64,000 bases of DNA, from contig JAYKKM010000080.1 in assembly GCA_035772405.1 (NCBI GenBank), positions 3,213,501-3,277,500 of the forward strand, given 5' to 3'. This stretch comes from Chrysogorgia sp. JL179-B06 (taxonomy: Eukaryota > Cnidaria > Anthozoa > Scleralcyonacea > Chrysogorgiidae). The first letter of the stretch is position 1. Each line of letters begins with the position of its first letter. The notes under the pieces were generated by a model, which saw only the letters and a program-made list of their open reading frames with translations, was not told the origin of the DNA and did no database searches. A program made the position numbers and the translations under genes. Of this stretch, positions 55,510-64,000 are shown one piece after another.

Positions 55510-56035
55510 TAACACTTATGTAACATGGGCCTTGATAAGGAAATTCCTTAAATAACTAAGACAAGGTTTAGCGAGAAGATGGCAGTTGTAAGAGGGTGCT
55601 TTAACACGCCCAGCAGAATTTCCTGCCATTCACATCAGTCAACTTTCAAGCGAAGACGTATATTTGGTGATTTACCCACCTCCTCCCCATTGCTGCATCC
55701 ATCGTTTATATTAGTTGTCTGGTGTGGCGTTATTTGCCCGCACCTTTGCTGGCCTAAAACAATTTAGCATATTTCTGAACTACATAGTTTATAATTTGTG
55801 TGTTCAAAGTTGTAATAAAGCGGCTGTGGGTCTTTCACCCCTAGCCATATTAACCCAGAACCATGAGTCGTAGTTGTCACGTTTTGTCGAGCAAACAGAG
55901 CTCAGGTCATGCAACGCGCAAATGCACAGGGATATATTTTATTATATAGATTGTTCGGACAGGACGGAAGACATAAATAAATAAATAAAAAGGTGAGCTG
56001 CGTAGGCAGTGTTTGAATAAGAATCGAAAATACTG
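55510..56035. other. Non-coding stretch
   Basis: No gene supported. GGAAGACGATGA near 55490 mirrors TCATCGTCTTCC near 53858, so the gypsy fragment may sit inside an older element with these ends. Confidence 0.35.
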
Positions 56036-56042
56036 AAAACCG

Positions 56043-56098
56043 TCAGAGAATGAAAGTTTTCATTCTCTGACGAAGGGCCTTCGCACGAAACGTTAAAC
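56043..56098 (+). ncRNA. Decayed Penelope-type hammerhead motif
   Basis: CTGACGA at 56067-56073, a GGGCCTTCGC stem II region, GAAAC at 56087-56091 and a GTT triplet. Stem I does not pair well, so activity is doubtful. It is preceded by a perfect hairpin CAGAGAATGAAA / TTTCATTCTCTG (56044-56069). Confidence 0.4.
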
Positions 56099-56299
56099 CG
56101 TTCTTTCACCAATGTTTTCCTGCAGCCACATAAGCCAGATCATTACTTGAGGGTTGCATGCATCGAGCCAAGTGTTTGACAAATCAAGAGCATTCTTGGT
56201 TGGCGGTATTTCTTACACATCATCTTGCCCTTTTCGAAAAGAAAGCCATACGTCTGATTAGGTAACATACGTAGTGATGGATCATAATCTGAAGCATTA

Positions 56300-57117
56300 A
56301 AACCTCCAAGCAATTAAGAATATTGAAAGAGACAGATCAAAAGTTCAATCCCTCCCCATCCAGCGTTATGACCTCTAGACTTCTCTAAATAATTTTTGAT
56401 GTATAATGCACTGTGAACTAATTGTTGCAACACATTATTTTCGAGAGGTACAAGTTCATCTATTTTATATGTATCGTGTTCACTTATTGCAGTTGAATGG
56501 CTAACAATCACAAAATCAGACTTATCACGGGGTTGTGGAATATATAAACATATTGAGTCAATTGGTCAAACAAAACCAGCTTTTTCTCCAAAGATCCTTG
56601 TAGTGGAATACTTTCCATTTTACACATTTTAACACATAAATTTCCCATATCATATACAGACCTTAGGCCAAACCTGTCATTACCCCTGCACAAAGCTTAT
56701 CTCTATGTTACATAGCCTATATTATCTCTAGCAATCTATCCTAATCCTATATCTCTATAGCAATATCTAGCCTATATATTGGTCTCTGTTGCCTGGTTCA
56801 CTTTTGTTAATATTGCTTATTTATTTCAATTCTGAAACTGGCCCCAACATTTCAAATGATATTTCCCCTCTGATGCTACTAGATAATATCCTATTCTATA
56901 TTAAGTACATGATTTTTCTCCATGGTATAGAAACATTGTGAATATTCCACAGAATTTCCAAATCTATTGCATGTTCATGATGTAATATAATAACTTTATT
57001 TAACAATGGTTTAAATACACGACAGCCATACTCTGAACTCGAACTCCACACTCTGTGGTACTCTATGATGTCTGGAAGGTTCGTGTACCCGATCACCAGC
57101 AAATGATGTGCGAGCAA
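56300..57117 (-). pseudogene. Possible degenerate coding region, unknown
   Basis: Three minus-strand segments in different frames have protein-like composition: 57117-56896 (HLLVIGYTNLPDIIEYHRVW), 56693-56508 (MGNLCVKMCKMESIPLQGSL) and 56511-56314 (SHSTAISEHDTYKIDELVPL), with DFVIVSHSTAI continuing across a frameshift near 56515. I do not recognise the family; it may be a decayed TE or host pseudogene. Confidence 0.3.
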
Positions 57118-57289
57118 CTATCTCATCACAGTCTCATATTTCTTCCCAAGTCTATTTAATTTTCCCCTGTCAGTAAATTTGCTATAACATATACATAATG
57201 CCATTTTAATCCAAGCTCTCCCTGATCGCCATACCAGTGACAGCCAGTATTCTTTCAATTTTATTACTCGAAGTAGCGAGCAAACGTTA

Positions 57290-57440
57290 GTTTCCACTTA
57301 GGAAAATCTTCCGCAGGACCGGAACGGACAGGGAAGTTTTCTTTGTCTTGTCAGCTCTCGGTTGGAACTAACGACTTTAACACAAAGGAAACTTTCCTGT
57401 CCGTTCCGGTCCTGTGGAAGATTTTCCTGAGTGGAAACTA
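57290..57440. repeat. Hairpin MITE (CTAGTTTCCAC / GTGGAAACTAG)
   Basis: GTTTCCACTTAGGAAAATCTTCC...GACCGGAACGGACAGG pairs with CCTGTCCGTTCCGGTC...GGAAGATTTTCCTGAGTGGAAAC around a centre near 57363. Confidence 0.8.
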
Positions 57441-57802
57441 GCCTTGTTGGCACTATGCGTCACAACCAAACACTTTCCGCAAAACTGAAAAGGTTCGCCG
57501 AGATCGTTCGTTGCTTCATTGGCTTCACCGCACTGTCGAGTAGGCTCTTTATTCGCTTTTTTGGTCCACGATATAGGCATTGAACTAGTTTTGTTGTTTA
57601 TCTGAGCCATTGTGTTTACACTCACCAACGTTTTGGTCAGGTTCTTGTGTGTAAATTTCACGTACTGTATACCGTCGTACACATTTGTCATATTATATCG
57701 CGTCTGAATTAACTCAAACGTGACCTTCGCCATTAAACCTTTCGTAGATATAAACAGTAAAAGAAATACCATTTCAGACATGCTATATAGCCTACAACGC
57801 AT
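57430..57802 (-). CDS. Small ORF with signal-like N-terminus, unknown
   Basis: Starts at 57802; residues 9-26 (MSEMVFLLLFISTKGLMA) look like a signal peptide or anchor, followed by a polar stretch with NMT, NLT and NKT sequons. The last ~25 codons lie in the hairpin MITE, so the natural end is uncertain. Could be a first exon; no other exon was found. Confidence 0.25.
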
Positions 57803-58057
57803 TGTTCAATTCGTATTTGCATATTTTTACTACTAAACTGCATGTTCCCCCACCCCTGGACAAGTTATCAATTTTTTCATAATTTAAAATACGCAGTTAA
57901 ACTTGAATTGTTTTTACTAACTTTGTCACGTGAATGAAAACCATTTAAACCTCACTGCTAAAGTCCCGTGAAAGAGTTTTGTTGCACCGCCATGTTTATT
58001 TTCCGACAACCACGACGAGCAAGCTATTATCTGTAGGTTTGACGTCAGAGCTACAGA

Positions 58058-58293
58058 TATTAAACAATTATTGGATGAGGTTTCTGTGATATTCGGAATA
58101 ATCAAGGTCGAGGTAAGTGTTATCAGCCGAAGGCTGAGGCTGATAACACTTACCGAGACCTTGAAAATCAACTACTCAGATCTGAGTAGCTCAGCGGGGG
58201 CTCGACAAGCTATCGTGCGACTTTTCACAGACTGAATTACAGGTGTATATTCAGGCTGTACACAGGCTAGATTATCCAATAATTGTTTTATTA
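58058..58293. mobile_element. Hairpin MITE family P, copy 1
   Basis: Ends AACAATTATTGGAT / ATCCAATAATTGTTTTATTA. The central hairpin is GGTAAGTGTTATCAGCC / GGCTGATAACACTTACC at 58110-58155. The right part holds the arm of the 24.6-kb hairpin (ACAGGTGTATATTCAGGCTG). Confidence 0.7.
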
Positions 58294-58789
58294 TACATTG
58301 TGTTTTCAGAGTCTTTGTTTTCAAGTAATCTTTCGATTTCGATGACGAAAACCGTGTAGTCATGTTGTTAGGAAATCTCGCTGCATTGCGGGCGCAACCT
58401 ACAGATTAGTGAATAATCTGCTAGCATGTAGGTTGCGCTGATTCCCATAATTAACTGTATGCGCTTAGCCAATGAGAAGACAGGAAGTGACTACAATGTA
58501 TAATAACGCAAATTATTATGCATTCTATACTCTATCTCGATTTTGATTGGCTGTTGCCATACAGTTAATTGGTGACATCAGCTTCATGTGACGTCAATGT
58601 TCCAATGTTATGGTTCAAAAAGTGTAGCTATGACGAAAGGAAATGGGAAAATAGCGGGTTCTTCCCAAAGACTCGCCAACGCATTGCTTTAGCACTTCTT
58701 GTGTATAATAAAACAATTATTGGATTCGGTTTTCGCATGATATCGAGAATTATCAAGGCCTCGGTTTGTGTTATCCGCCTCAGCCTTAA

Positions 58790-59812
58790 AGTGCCACTAC
58801 GATGAAAATTCACCCCCGTCTTTTAGATTTTCTTTAGCATAGAATAGTATTTCAGGTGTCGAAAGTGATCATCGATGTAAAAAAATACTAAAATATGGTA
58901 TTCTGAAGTAAGTATTTTGAGCTCTGAAATCACTATTATTTAGGTCACCATTACTAAAAACGTGAGTGAGCCCGCAATTTCAAAAGGTAATATTGTTTGT
59001 GACGTCAGATTCTCAATGCTAGCCTGAATTTCAGTCGAGGTTACTTGTTTTCTTGTTTTCTTCGAGAAGTAGATGAAATGTTCAGCCTTTCAGACGAAGA
59101 ATTTGAAAAAACGACCTTGATCACTACTCAAATTCTAAAAATTAGGAATATCTTTGGAGATAGCGGCTAGATTGTGCTGAAACGTTCCAGATGTATGCTA
59201 CTAAAGATGGTACACTGCACTGTGTATAGTTATTACTTAATACATTTTTCATTTTAGAGATTTCCTTTAGTCCTTGTTACGTATATATTATATTATATAT
59301 ATTATATTTATTAGTTTCAATTAATAGTTTTTTTCTTCATAGTGGTGGCTTTACCTTATATTCTTACAATGTTATAATGAAACTGTAATTAGTTTTATAA
59401 GTAACATTAAGAATGTATTGTTGTAAGAGCATTGAGACTATTGTATAATGCTCCTAAAACATCTTTATTATTATTATTATTAGTTTTATAAGTAACTTAA
59501 GTAACTTTAAGAATGTATTGTTGTAAGAGCATTGAGACTATTGTATAATGTTCCTAAAACGTCTTTATTAATATATTGTTGTAAGAGCATTGAGACTATT
59601 GTATAATGCTCCTAATACGTCGTTATTATTATTATTATTATTTAAATTTTGGAGTAGATGACGTCATAAGTTCATTTGCATCTTTCAAAAACGTCAATAT
59701 CTCTGGAACAACATAAGATATTGACTAAGTAAGAACGCTATTCTTCCTCATTTTTTTAGTACTAATAGATAAGATAAAAATTGGATAGACGATTTTCGGT
59801 CTTACTACCCCT
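58790..59812 (+). mobile_element. TTAA-type element C, copy 2, complete ends
   Basis: 1,023 bp between TTAA at 58786-58789 and 59813-59816. Imperfect terminal repeats: AGTGCCACTACGATGAAAAT left and AGGGGTAGTAAGACCGAAAAT (complement of the right end). Contains MFSLSDEEFEK at 59078 but then diverges, with LINE 3' tails inserted at 59310-59640. Confidence 0.65.
59310..59642 (+). mobile_element. LINE 3' UTR and tail, three head-to-tail copies
   Basis: TTGTAAGAGCATTGAGACTA then TTGTATAATGCTCCTAA and ATTATTATT occurs at about 59420, 59521 and 59578. The first copy has the longer 3' UTR also seen at 10380-10530. No RT coding. Confidence 0.75.
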
Positions 59813-59888
59813 TTAAGCTTCGGTAGATAACACAAACCTCGGCCTTGATAATTCTCGATATCATGCTTCACCTCATCCAATAATATAC

Positions 59889-60042
59889 AATTATTGCATG
59901 AGGTTGAGTATGATATCTAGAATTATCCAGACAGAGGTCAATGTTATCTGCCGAAGCCGAAGGCTGATAACATTGACCGAGGTCTGGATAATTCTTGATA
60001 TCACGCATAAGCCGAATCCAATAATTGTTTTATTATACATTG
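59889..60042. mobile_element. Hairpin MITE family P, copy 3
   Basis: Directly abuts copy 2. Hairpin GAGGTCAATGTTATC / GATAACATTGACCGAGGTC; ends CAATTATTG / CCAATAATTGTTTTATTATA. Confidence 0.75.
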
Positions 60043-60120
60043 TTCAAAATAGTCTTACTAAAATTATACAAACAAAGTGACAGTCTGGTAGTAAAAATAC
60101 ATTTTTTATTTTGTAATTTT

Positions 60121-60720
60121 CGCGCGCTTTGTCCCAGTGACGTCATTATCCGACACCTCCGTGCAAAACTGATCTCTAAATAAAACTGGATCGAGCAACT
60201 TTTGTTCAGAAAATGAAGCCGGAAGTCCGCCATTACTAAGGGACCAACTGAGAATCCTATGAGGTTTTTTGATGGTTTATGTGCTCTTACTATCGACAAA
60301 ATAAAATAATATTACTATAAAGAGGACCAGAAAACATTTTTCAAATTACTGGGTAAAACGATTCATCGCCTACCTACAGATTTACTGCGACTTTGGTCCC
60401 TTAGCAATGGCCGCCGTTGGCTCTAATTATCCAGTGAGAGAAGCCTGATATGAGACGTCAAATTAGGTTGAAGATTTTATGCATTTAATGTTAACAAAGA
60501 AACTATATTGGCCAGACACTAAACCTATTTTGCTAGCGTCACAGTTTGATTTGCTTGCAAACTCGGAGTTTCTAATGATCTCTCGTTAATTTACATTATG
60601 CAAATATCAGGCTTCAAAATCAGCTCATCAGATACAATTGAAAGCTCAATCCAGTCTTTATTTAGAGATCAGTGCCGTGCAATAATTCACAGTATTCGAC
60701 GGAAATGACGTCGCGCCTGC
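60121..60720. repeat. Dispersed repeat B, copy 2 (inverted)
   Basis: Matches 50056-50930 in reverse and lacks the 381-bp MITE. Its ends CTGATCTCTAAATAAA (60168) and TTTATTTAGAGATCAG (60658-60673) are inverted, indicating a ~500-bp TIR element. Confidence 0.75.
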
Positions 60721-60829
60721 CGGACATTGAGAATTCACTGGAGTATGTTGACCAATAAGAAACGAGAATGAAGTTTGAATGTATAATAACATTGTTTAAC
60801 AAGTTAACGTGAATTACAGTCAAAATCGG

Positions 60830-61044
60830 GGAAGGCTAAAAGGGATGACTCAAAAATTTCTGTTTTTTATTTTTCGTTAGGTTATGGATAGCTACGGTTA
60901 GTGCTAGGTTTAAGGTTAGGATCAAGGTTAGGATCAAGGTTAGGATCAAGGTTAGGGTTAGGATTAGGATTGAGATTAGGGTTAGGATTAGTAGTTCTAA
61001 AAAATGTAAAGGTCCTTTTGAGTCATCCCTTTTAGCCTTCACCC
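60830..61044. mobile_element. MITE with 10-bp target duplication and telomere-like interior
   Basis: TIR GAAGGCTAAAAGGGATGACT plus CAAAA at 60831-60855 and inverse at 61016-61040. TCAAAATCGG at 60820-60829 and 61045-61054 is the duplication, of MULE-like length. The interior is GGTTAGGATCAA / GGTTAGGATTAG repeats. Confidence 0.8.
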
Positions 61045-61054
61045 TCAAAATCGG

Positions 61055-61560
61055 CGTTCTCTTGCTTGGTACATTTCAACATTTCCACGTAACGTTGCAA
61101 TATTGATTGACAAGTTGAACTTAAACTTTATTATGAGATTCGACTAGCAGTGATAGAAATAGGAAACACTGGATTAGTCCAATTTTTACAAACAAAAAAT
61201 TATAAAAATAGTAACTACTTTAATCTATATAGAATGTTTCAATGAGCGATTCGTGTTACAGGATGGATTTAAAAATCGTCTTTGGCTCGAGCAATTCCAA
61301 AAATAAAATATTGCTGTTAAGCAAGTAGGAAACTGCGGTAAAAAGACAAATTCTACTTAAATCAACGGCCTGCAAGTTTAATTTTTAGAAATGTTAATAA
61401 TTTGATATTGGCTCGCACTCAATAAATAACATTTTCATCTTCGGAGTTTCGTTTCAATTTTGATGTCATTGAGTGCAAGGAGCAAACGACAAGCACTCGA
61501 TGACGTCAAAACTGAAAAGAAAATCGCGACCAGAAGAATAAAATGTATTTATTATTAATA
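61055..61560. other. Non-coding stretch upstream of the DIRS-like element
   Basis: No gene or repeat recognised; AT-rich. Base composition shifts to GC-rich from about 61580 with the next element. Confidence 0.45.
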
Positions 61561-61739
61561 ATAAAGGAAGTTAACGTCTAAAAGGTGTACGCTGTTTCCG
61601 GTTAACCCGGTCGGGTGTATTACCTCGGGGATCAGTACCCACCTTGTATATATAACAGCCCGGTTTGCTTCGAGATATTATGCGTTTTCGTTTGTGTTGG
61701 TCTATACGGAACATTCAGTCTTTCTCACTCGAAGATATT

Positions 61740-63071
61740 ATGTCTCTTCCCACGGTTTCTTCAACTCCTACCACCAGTACCACGGTTGTTACATCGTCGT
61801 CTGCGGTCATTTTTAGTCCTGTCATCTCTGTCGCTGGCCAGGTTTTCGCTTCGTATCACCCGTATGGCCATGGCTCTTCGATTTCGCGTAGCCTGGCTCC
61901 TTCTCTGGTTCGTCCTCTGACGATGGCAACGTCGCCTTTTCAACCGGGTTCCTTCGTTCCTTCGGTCGCCTTCCCTCATCTCGCTTCGACGGTGCAAATG
62001 GCGAATCCCTTATCGCAGCCATCTAGTTCAGCTTCGACGACCACTACTCAATCCTTCGGACACTGGTTTCCATCACCAATCCCGTGGCAGTCTGTGCCCT
62101 CATCCGTTGGCCAAGCGTTTTCGCCCCCTGTGACACAGCCATGGCAGTCTTCCTCCTGGTTTGCTCCACCAAATCCTTCAGGTTTCGATAACACGTCAAA
62201 TCAACCGCTCTCAGGTACGCCATATTTGTTTTGGGTCTTCGTTTCCTGGGGCCGGGGGTGATTAAACCCGGGGTTTACTTCTGCCGCCGTATTTCCCCCG
62301 GTCCAGGGCTTTAGCTCCACTCGCCCGTCAGGTTTCTCCCCGTTCGTCATCGGGCCGGGTTTTCCACCGGTGTCTCCTAAACTAGTCTCGGCTATTATTT
62401 CTGGTGACTTCATAGAACTCTCCTCGCTATTACAAGATCCCGCCGAACACGAAGCCTCCACATTCTCGCTGCTAGTCGACCAGCTGGTCATCCGCCCCCA
62501 AAAGCGTCGCAAGCCAATTACCGATATCGTGACCTGGATGCAGGCTTTCTCTATATATATTTTGGTGCTGACCGCCTTTAGGCCTTCGCGATTATCAGAC
62601 TTGCTCCGCTACCAATTACTCATCTTGCGCACTGCTCAGCAATTTCCGAATTCTGCATGGTGGTCGTACGATCGAGCCTATCGACAGGAGGCGGCCGCTT
62701 TGAAGCGCAACGATTGGTCCGCTATGAACCCTGAATTATTTCATTTTCATATCTCCAGTGCCGCCTACACTTCCGGTTCCTCGACTTCCACGACAGAGAC
62801 TCGAGACACGCCTCTTGTCGCCCGTACTGGCTCGGCGCTCGAAGCTCGCGGTTCTCCTTCCTCGGCGATACTATGCCATTCCTGGAATTCTGGTCGGTGC
62901 TCGTCTACTTATCGTCTATGTCGCTTTCGCCACTCATGCGACTTTCCGAGCTGTGGCGGTCTTCATCGTCGCTCCCTGGCGCATAGATCGTCTCGAGACA
63001 CCTCGTTGCGCAACTCGTCTGCTACGCCCTCTCAATCGCCGCGCAAGAGATTCCGTTCATCGGATTTTTAG
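61740..63071 (+). pseudogene. DIRS-type ORF1 (gag-like), one in-frame TGA
   Basis: The likely start MSLPTVSSTPTTSTTVV is at 61740; the frame is open to TGA at 62259-62261, then continues in the same frame (NPGFTSAAVFPPVQGFS) to 63071, about 444 codons in total. The first half is Ser/Pro/Thr-rich. The second half has DIVTWMQAFSIYILVLTAFR and AWWSYDRAYRQEAA, a conserved segment of DIRS/Ngaro ORF1, and a zinc-knuckle-like CHSWNSGRC...CRFRHSCDFPSC...H. It ends SPRKRFRSSDF. The TGA may be a point mutation or the product of compensating indels around 62225-62270. Nucleic-acid binding gag-like role is inferred from the knuckle. Confidence 0.6.
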
Positions 63072-63159
63072 CCACGGTGAAAGCCAGCGTTCGCGGCTCC
63101 TGTGTTAGTTATGTTCTAGCTCTTGTGTAATATGATTTTCGCTTTCTTCTTCGTCTTTT

Positions 63160-63985
63160 GTTTCGCTTTGAGCCTGCGTGGCTGTCGGTCAACCCGTAAC
63201 CCGTCGCGAAGTACGTCATGTTAGGATCAGGGTGATAATTAGGGTTTGACCAACCGTGGGTTCTCGGTGAGCCCGCAGTTATAGCGTGTGTGTGTGTAAT
63301 CTGTATCCCGTCTGTCTCTCCGTGAGCCCGCGATGGCTGTCGGTCAGCCCGTTTCGTCGGTCGGTGAGCCCGCAGTTATAGCGTGTGTGTGTGTAATCTG
63401 TATCAATCGGAGTCTGTATCCCGTATGGCTCTCCGTGAGCCCGCGATGGCTGTCGGTCAGCCCGTCTTGTCGATCGTTCGGCTCTCCGTGAGCCCGCACT
63501 GGCTGTCGGTCAGCCCGCTTCGTCGATCGTTCGGCTCTCCGTGAGTCCGCAATGGCTGTCGGTCAGCCCGCTTCGTCGATCGTTCGGCTTTCCGTGAGCC
63601 TGCAATGGCTGTCGGTCAGCCCGCTTCGTCGATCGGTCGGCTCTCCGTGAGCCCGCACTGGCTGTCGGTCAGCCCGCTTCGTCGATCGGTCGGCTCTCCG
63701 TGAGCCGCGATGGCGGTCGGTCAGCCCGTCTCGTCGATCGTTCGGCTCTCCGTGAGCCGCGATGGCTGTCGGTCCGCCCGCTTCGTCGGTCGGTCGGTCA
63801 CCCCGTCTCGTCGTTCGTTCGGTTCTCCGTGAGCCCGCAATGGCTGTCGGTCAGCCCGCTTCGTCGATCGCTCGGCTCTCCCTGAGCCCGCGTTGGCTGT
63901 CGGTCAGCCCGTTGTCGTCGGTCGGTCGACTCTCCATGAACCCGCGATGGCTGTTCGTCGGTCCGCTTCGTCACGCATTTTTTTG
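63160..63985. repeat. 53-bp minisatellite (CTCTCCGTGAGCCCGC...)
   Basis: About 14 units containing GAGCCCGCAATGGCTGTCGG and TCAGCCCGCTTCGTCGATCG. Starts of units at 63429, 63482, 63535 and 63588 are exactly 53 bp apart. GC-rich. Arg/Ser/Val-rich peptides across it are artefacts. Confidence 0.92.
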
Positions 63986-64000
63986 TTCTGTTACTGGGCA

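Larger units (their letters stand above)
58701..59890. mobile_element. Hairpin MITE family P, copy 2, with a TTAA element in its loop
   Basis: The left half (58701-58785) ends in CCTCGGTTTGTGTTATC; the right half (59817-59890) begins with GATAACACAAACCTCGG. The two halves were a contiguous hairpin before the 58790-59812 insertion. Confidence 0.75.
61580..64000 (+). mobile_element. DIRS-like (tyrosine-recombinase) retroelement, left part
   Basis: Begins near 61580 with a GC-rich leader and TATATATAA (61646-61655), a likely promoter, then a gag-like ORF and a long tandem repeat that continues off the window. RT, RNase H and tyrosine recombinase, expected next, are not in view. The change in base composition from its surroundings is abrupt. 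Confidence 0.5.

Noticed and set aside
60900..60995. Interstitial telomere
   Set aside because: TTAGG-like repeats are impure and confined within the terminal repeats of a 215-bp MITE; not a chromosome end.
61761..62022. Arg-rich minus-strand frames opposite the DIRS-like ORF
   Set aside because: Shadow frames of the Ser/Pro-rich plus-strand coding sequence.
63700..63885. 61-codon open frame in the right-edge repeat
   Set aside because: Translation of the 53-bp minisatellite.

Overview
The window looks like nuclear DNA of an early-branching animal, most likely a cnidarian. This is inferred from the AT-rich base composition, intron-containing rhodopsin-class receptors, and a crowd of selfish DNA of kinds common in anthozoans and hydrozoans: Penelope-like, DIRS-like, CR1/L2-like and Ty3/gypsy-like retroelements, tRNA- and 5S-derived SINEs, many foldback/MITE elements, and hammerhead ribozymes. 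There is no bacterial-style operon, rRNA gene cluster or CRISPR. Almost everything outside two receptor genes is mobile or repetitive DNA.

Layout. 1-3480: a frameshifted member of a multicopy family (HEEADTR motif, PIN-like nuclease fold, Cys-rich CXC end). 4430-5290: a decayed Penelope-like RT/GIY-YIG fragment. 5400-9500: TTAA-flanked MITEs and hairpins. 9600-13165: a 3.6-kb composite foldback with minisatellite arms, a second foldback inside it and a 1.9-kb palindromic decamer array at the centre. 13688-16681: a 3-kb TIR element holding a 5'-truncated LINE. 19.98-23.14 kb: another large foldback, then a long (TA)n and a 5S-derived SINE. 24.8-25.9 kb: a LINE 3' end split by a foldback. 25.86-27.06 kb: two copies of a hairpin element whose arms co-vary. 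28.95-32.9 kb: a FLYWCH-type fragment and a three-exon class-A GPCR (minus strand) with TE-filled introns. 33.27-34.09 kb: a hAT-like element. 36.3-37.5 kb: a foldback. 37.8-39.97 kb: a second decamer array. 40.48-44.34 kb: a large inverted-repeat complex with four hammerhead ribozymes, including a tandem retrozyme dimer, plus SINEs and (TA)n tracts. 45.6-46.55 kb: an intronless class-A GPCR (plus strand). 47.5-53 kb: more nested MITEs. 54.19-55.17 kb: the 3' end of a Ty3/gypsy element with an internal micro-inversion. 58-61 kb: covarying hairpin MITEs, a TTAA element, tandem LINE tails and a MULE-like MITE. 61.57-64 kb: the left end of a DIRS-like element (gag-like ORF) followed by a 53-bp minisatellite that runs off the edge.

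How it fits together. The host-type genes with good support are the two GPCRs, both consistent with cell-surface peptide or small-ligand receptors; they are unrelated and about 13 kb apart. The rest reads as layers of insertions. Target-site duplications visible in the sequence (TTAA, TAA, CTAAAA, 8-bp, 9-bp and 10-bp) allow several layers to be assigned to superfamilies. The most notable content is RNA-based: two tandem 231-bp retrozyme units with apparently intact type-I hammerheads, a pair of Penelope-type hammerheads in inverted orientation, two decayed hammerhead relics elsewhere, and hairpin elements whose paired arms have changed together. All calls come from reading the sequence; no database search was run.
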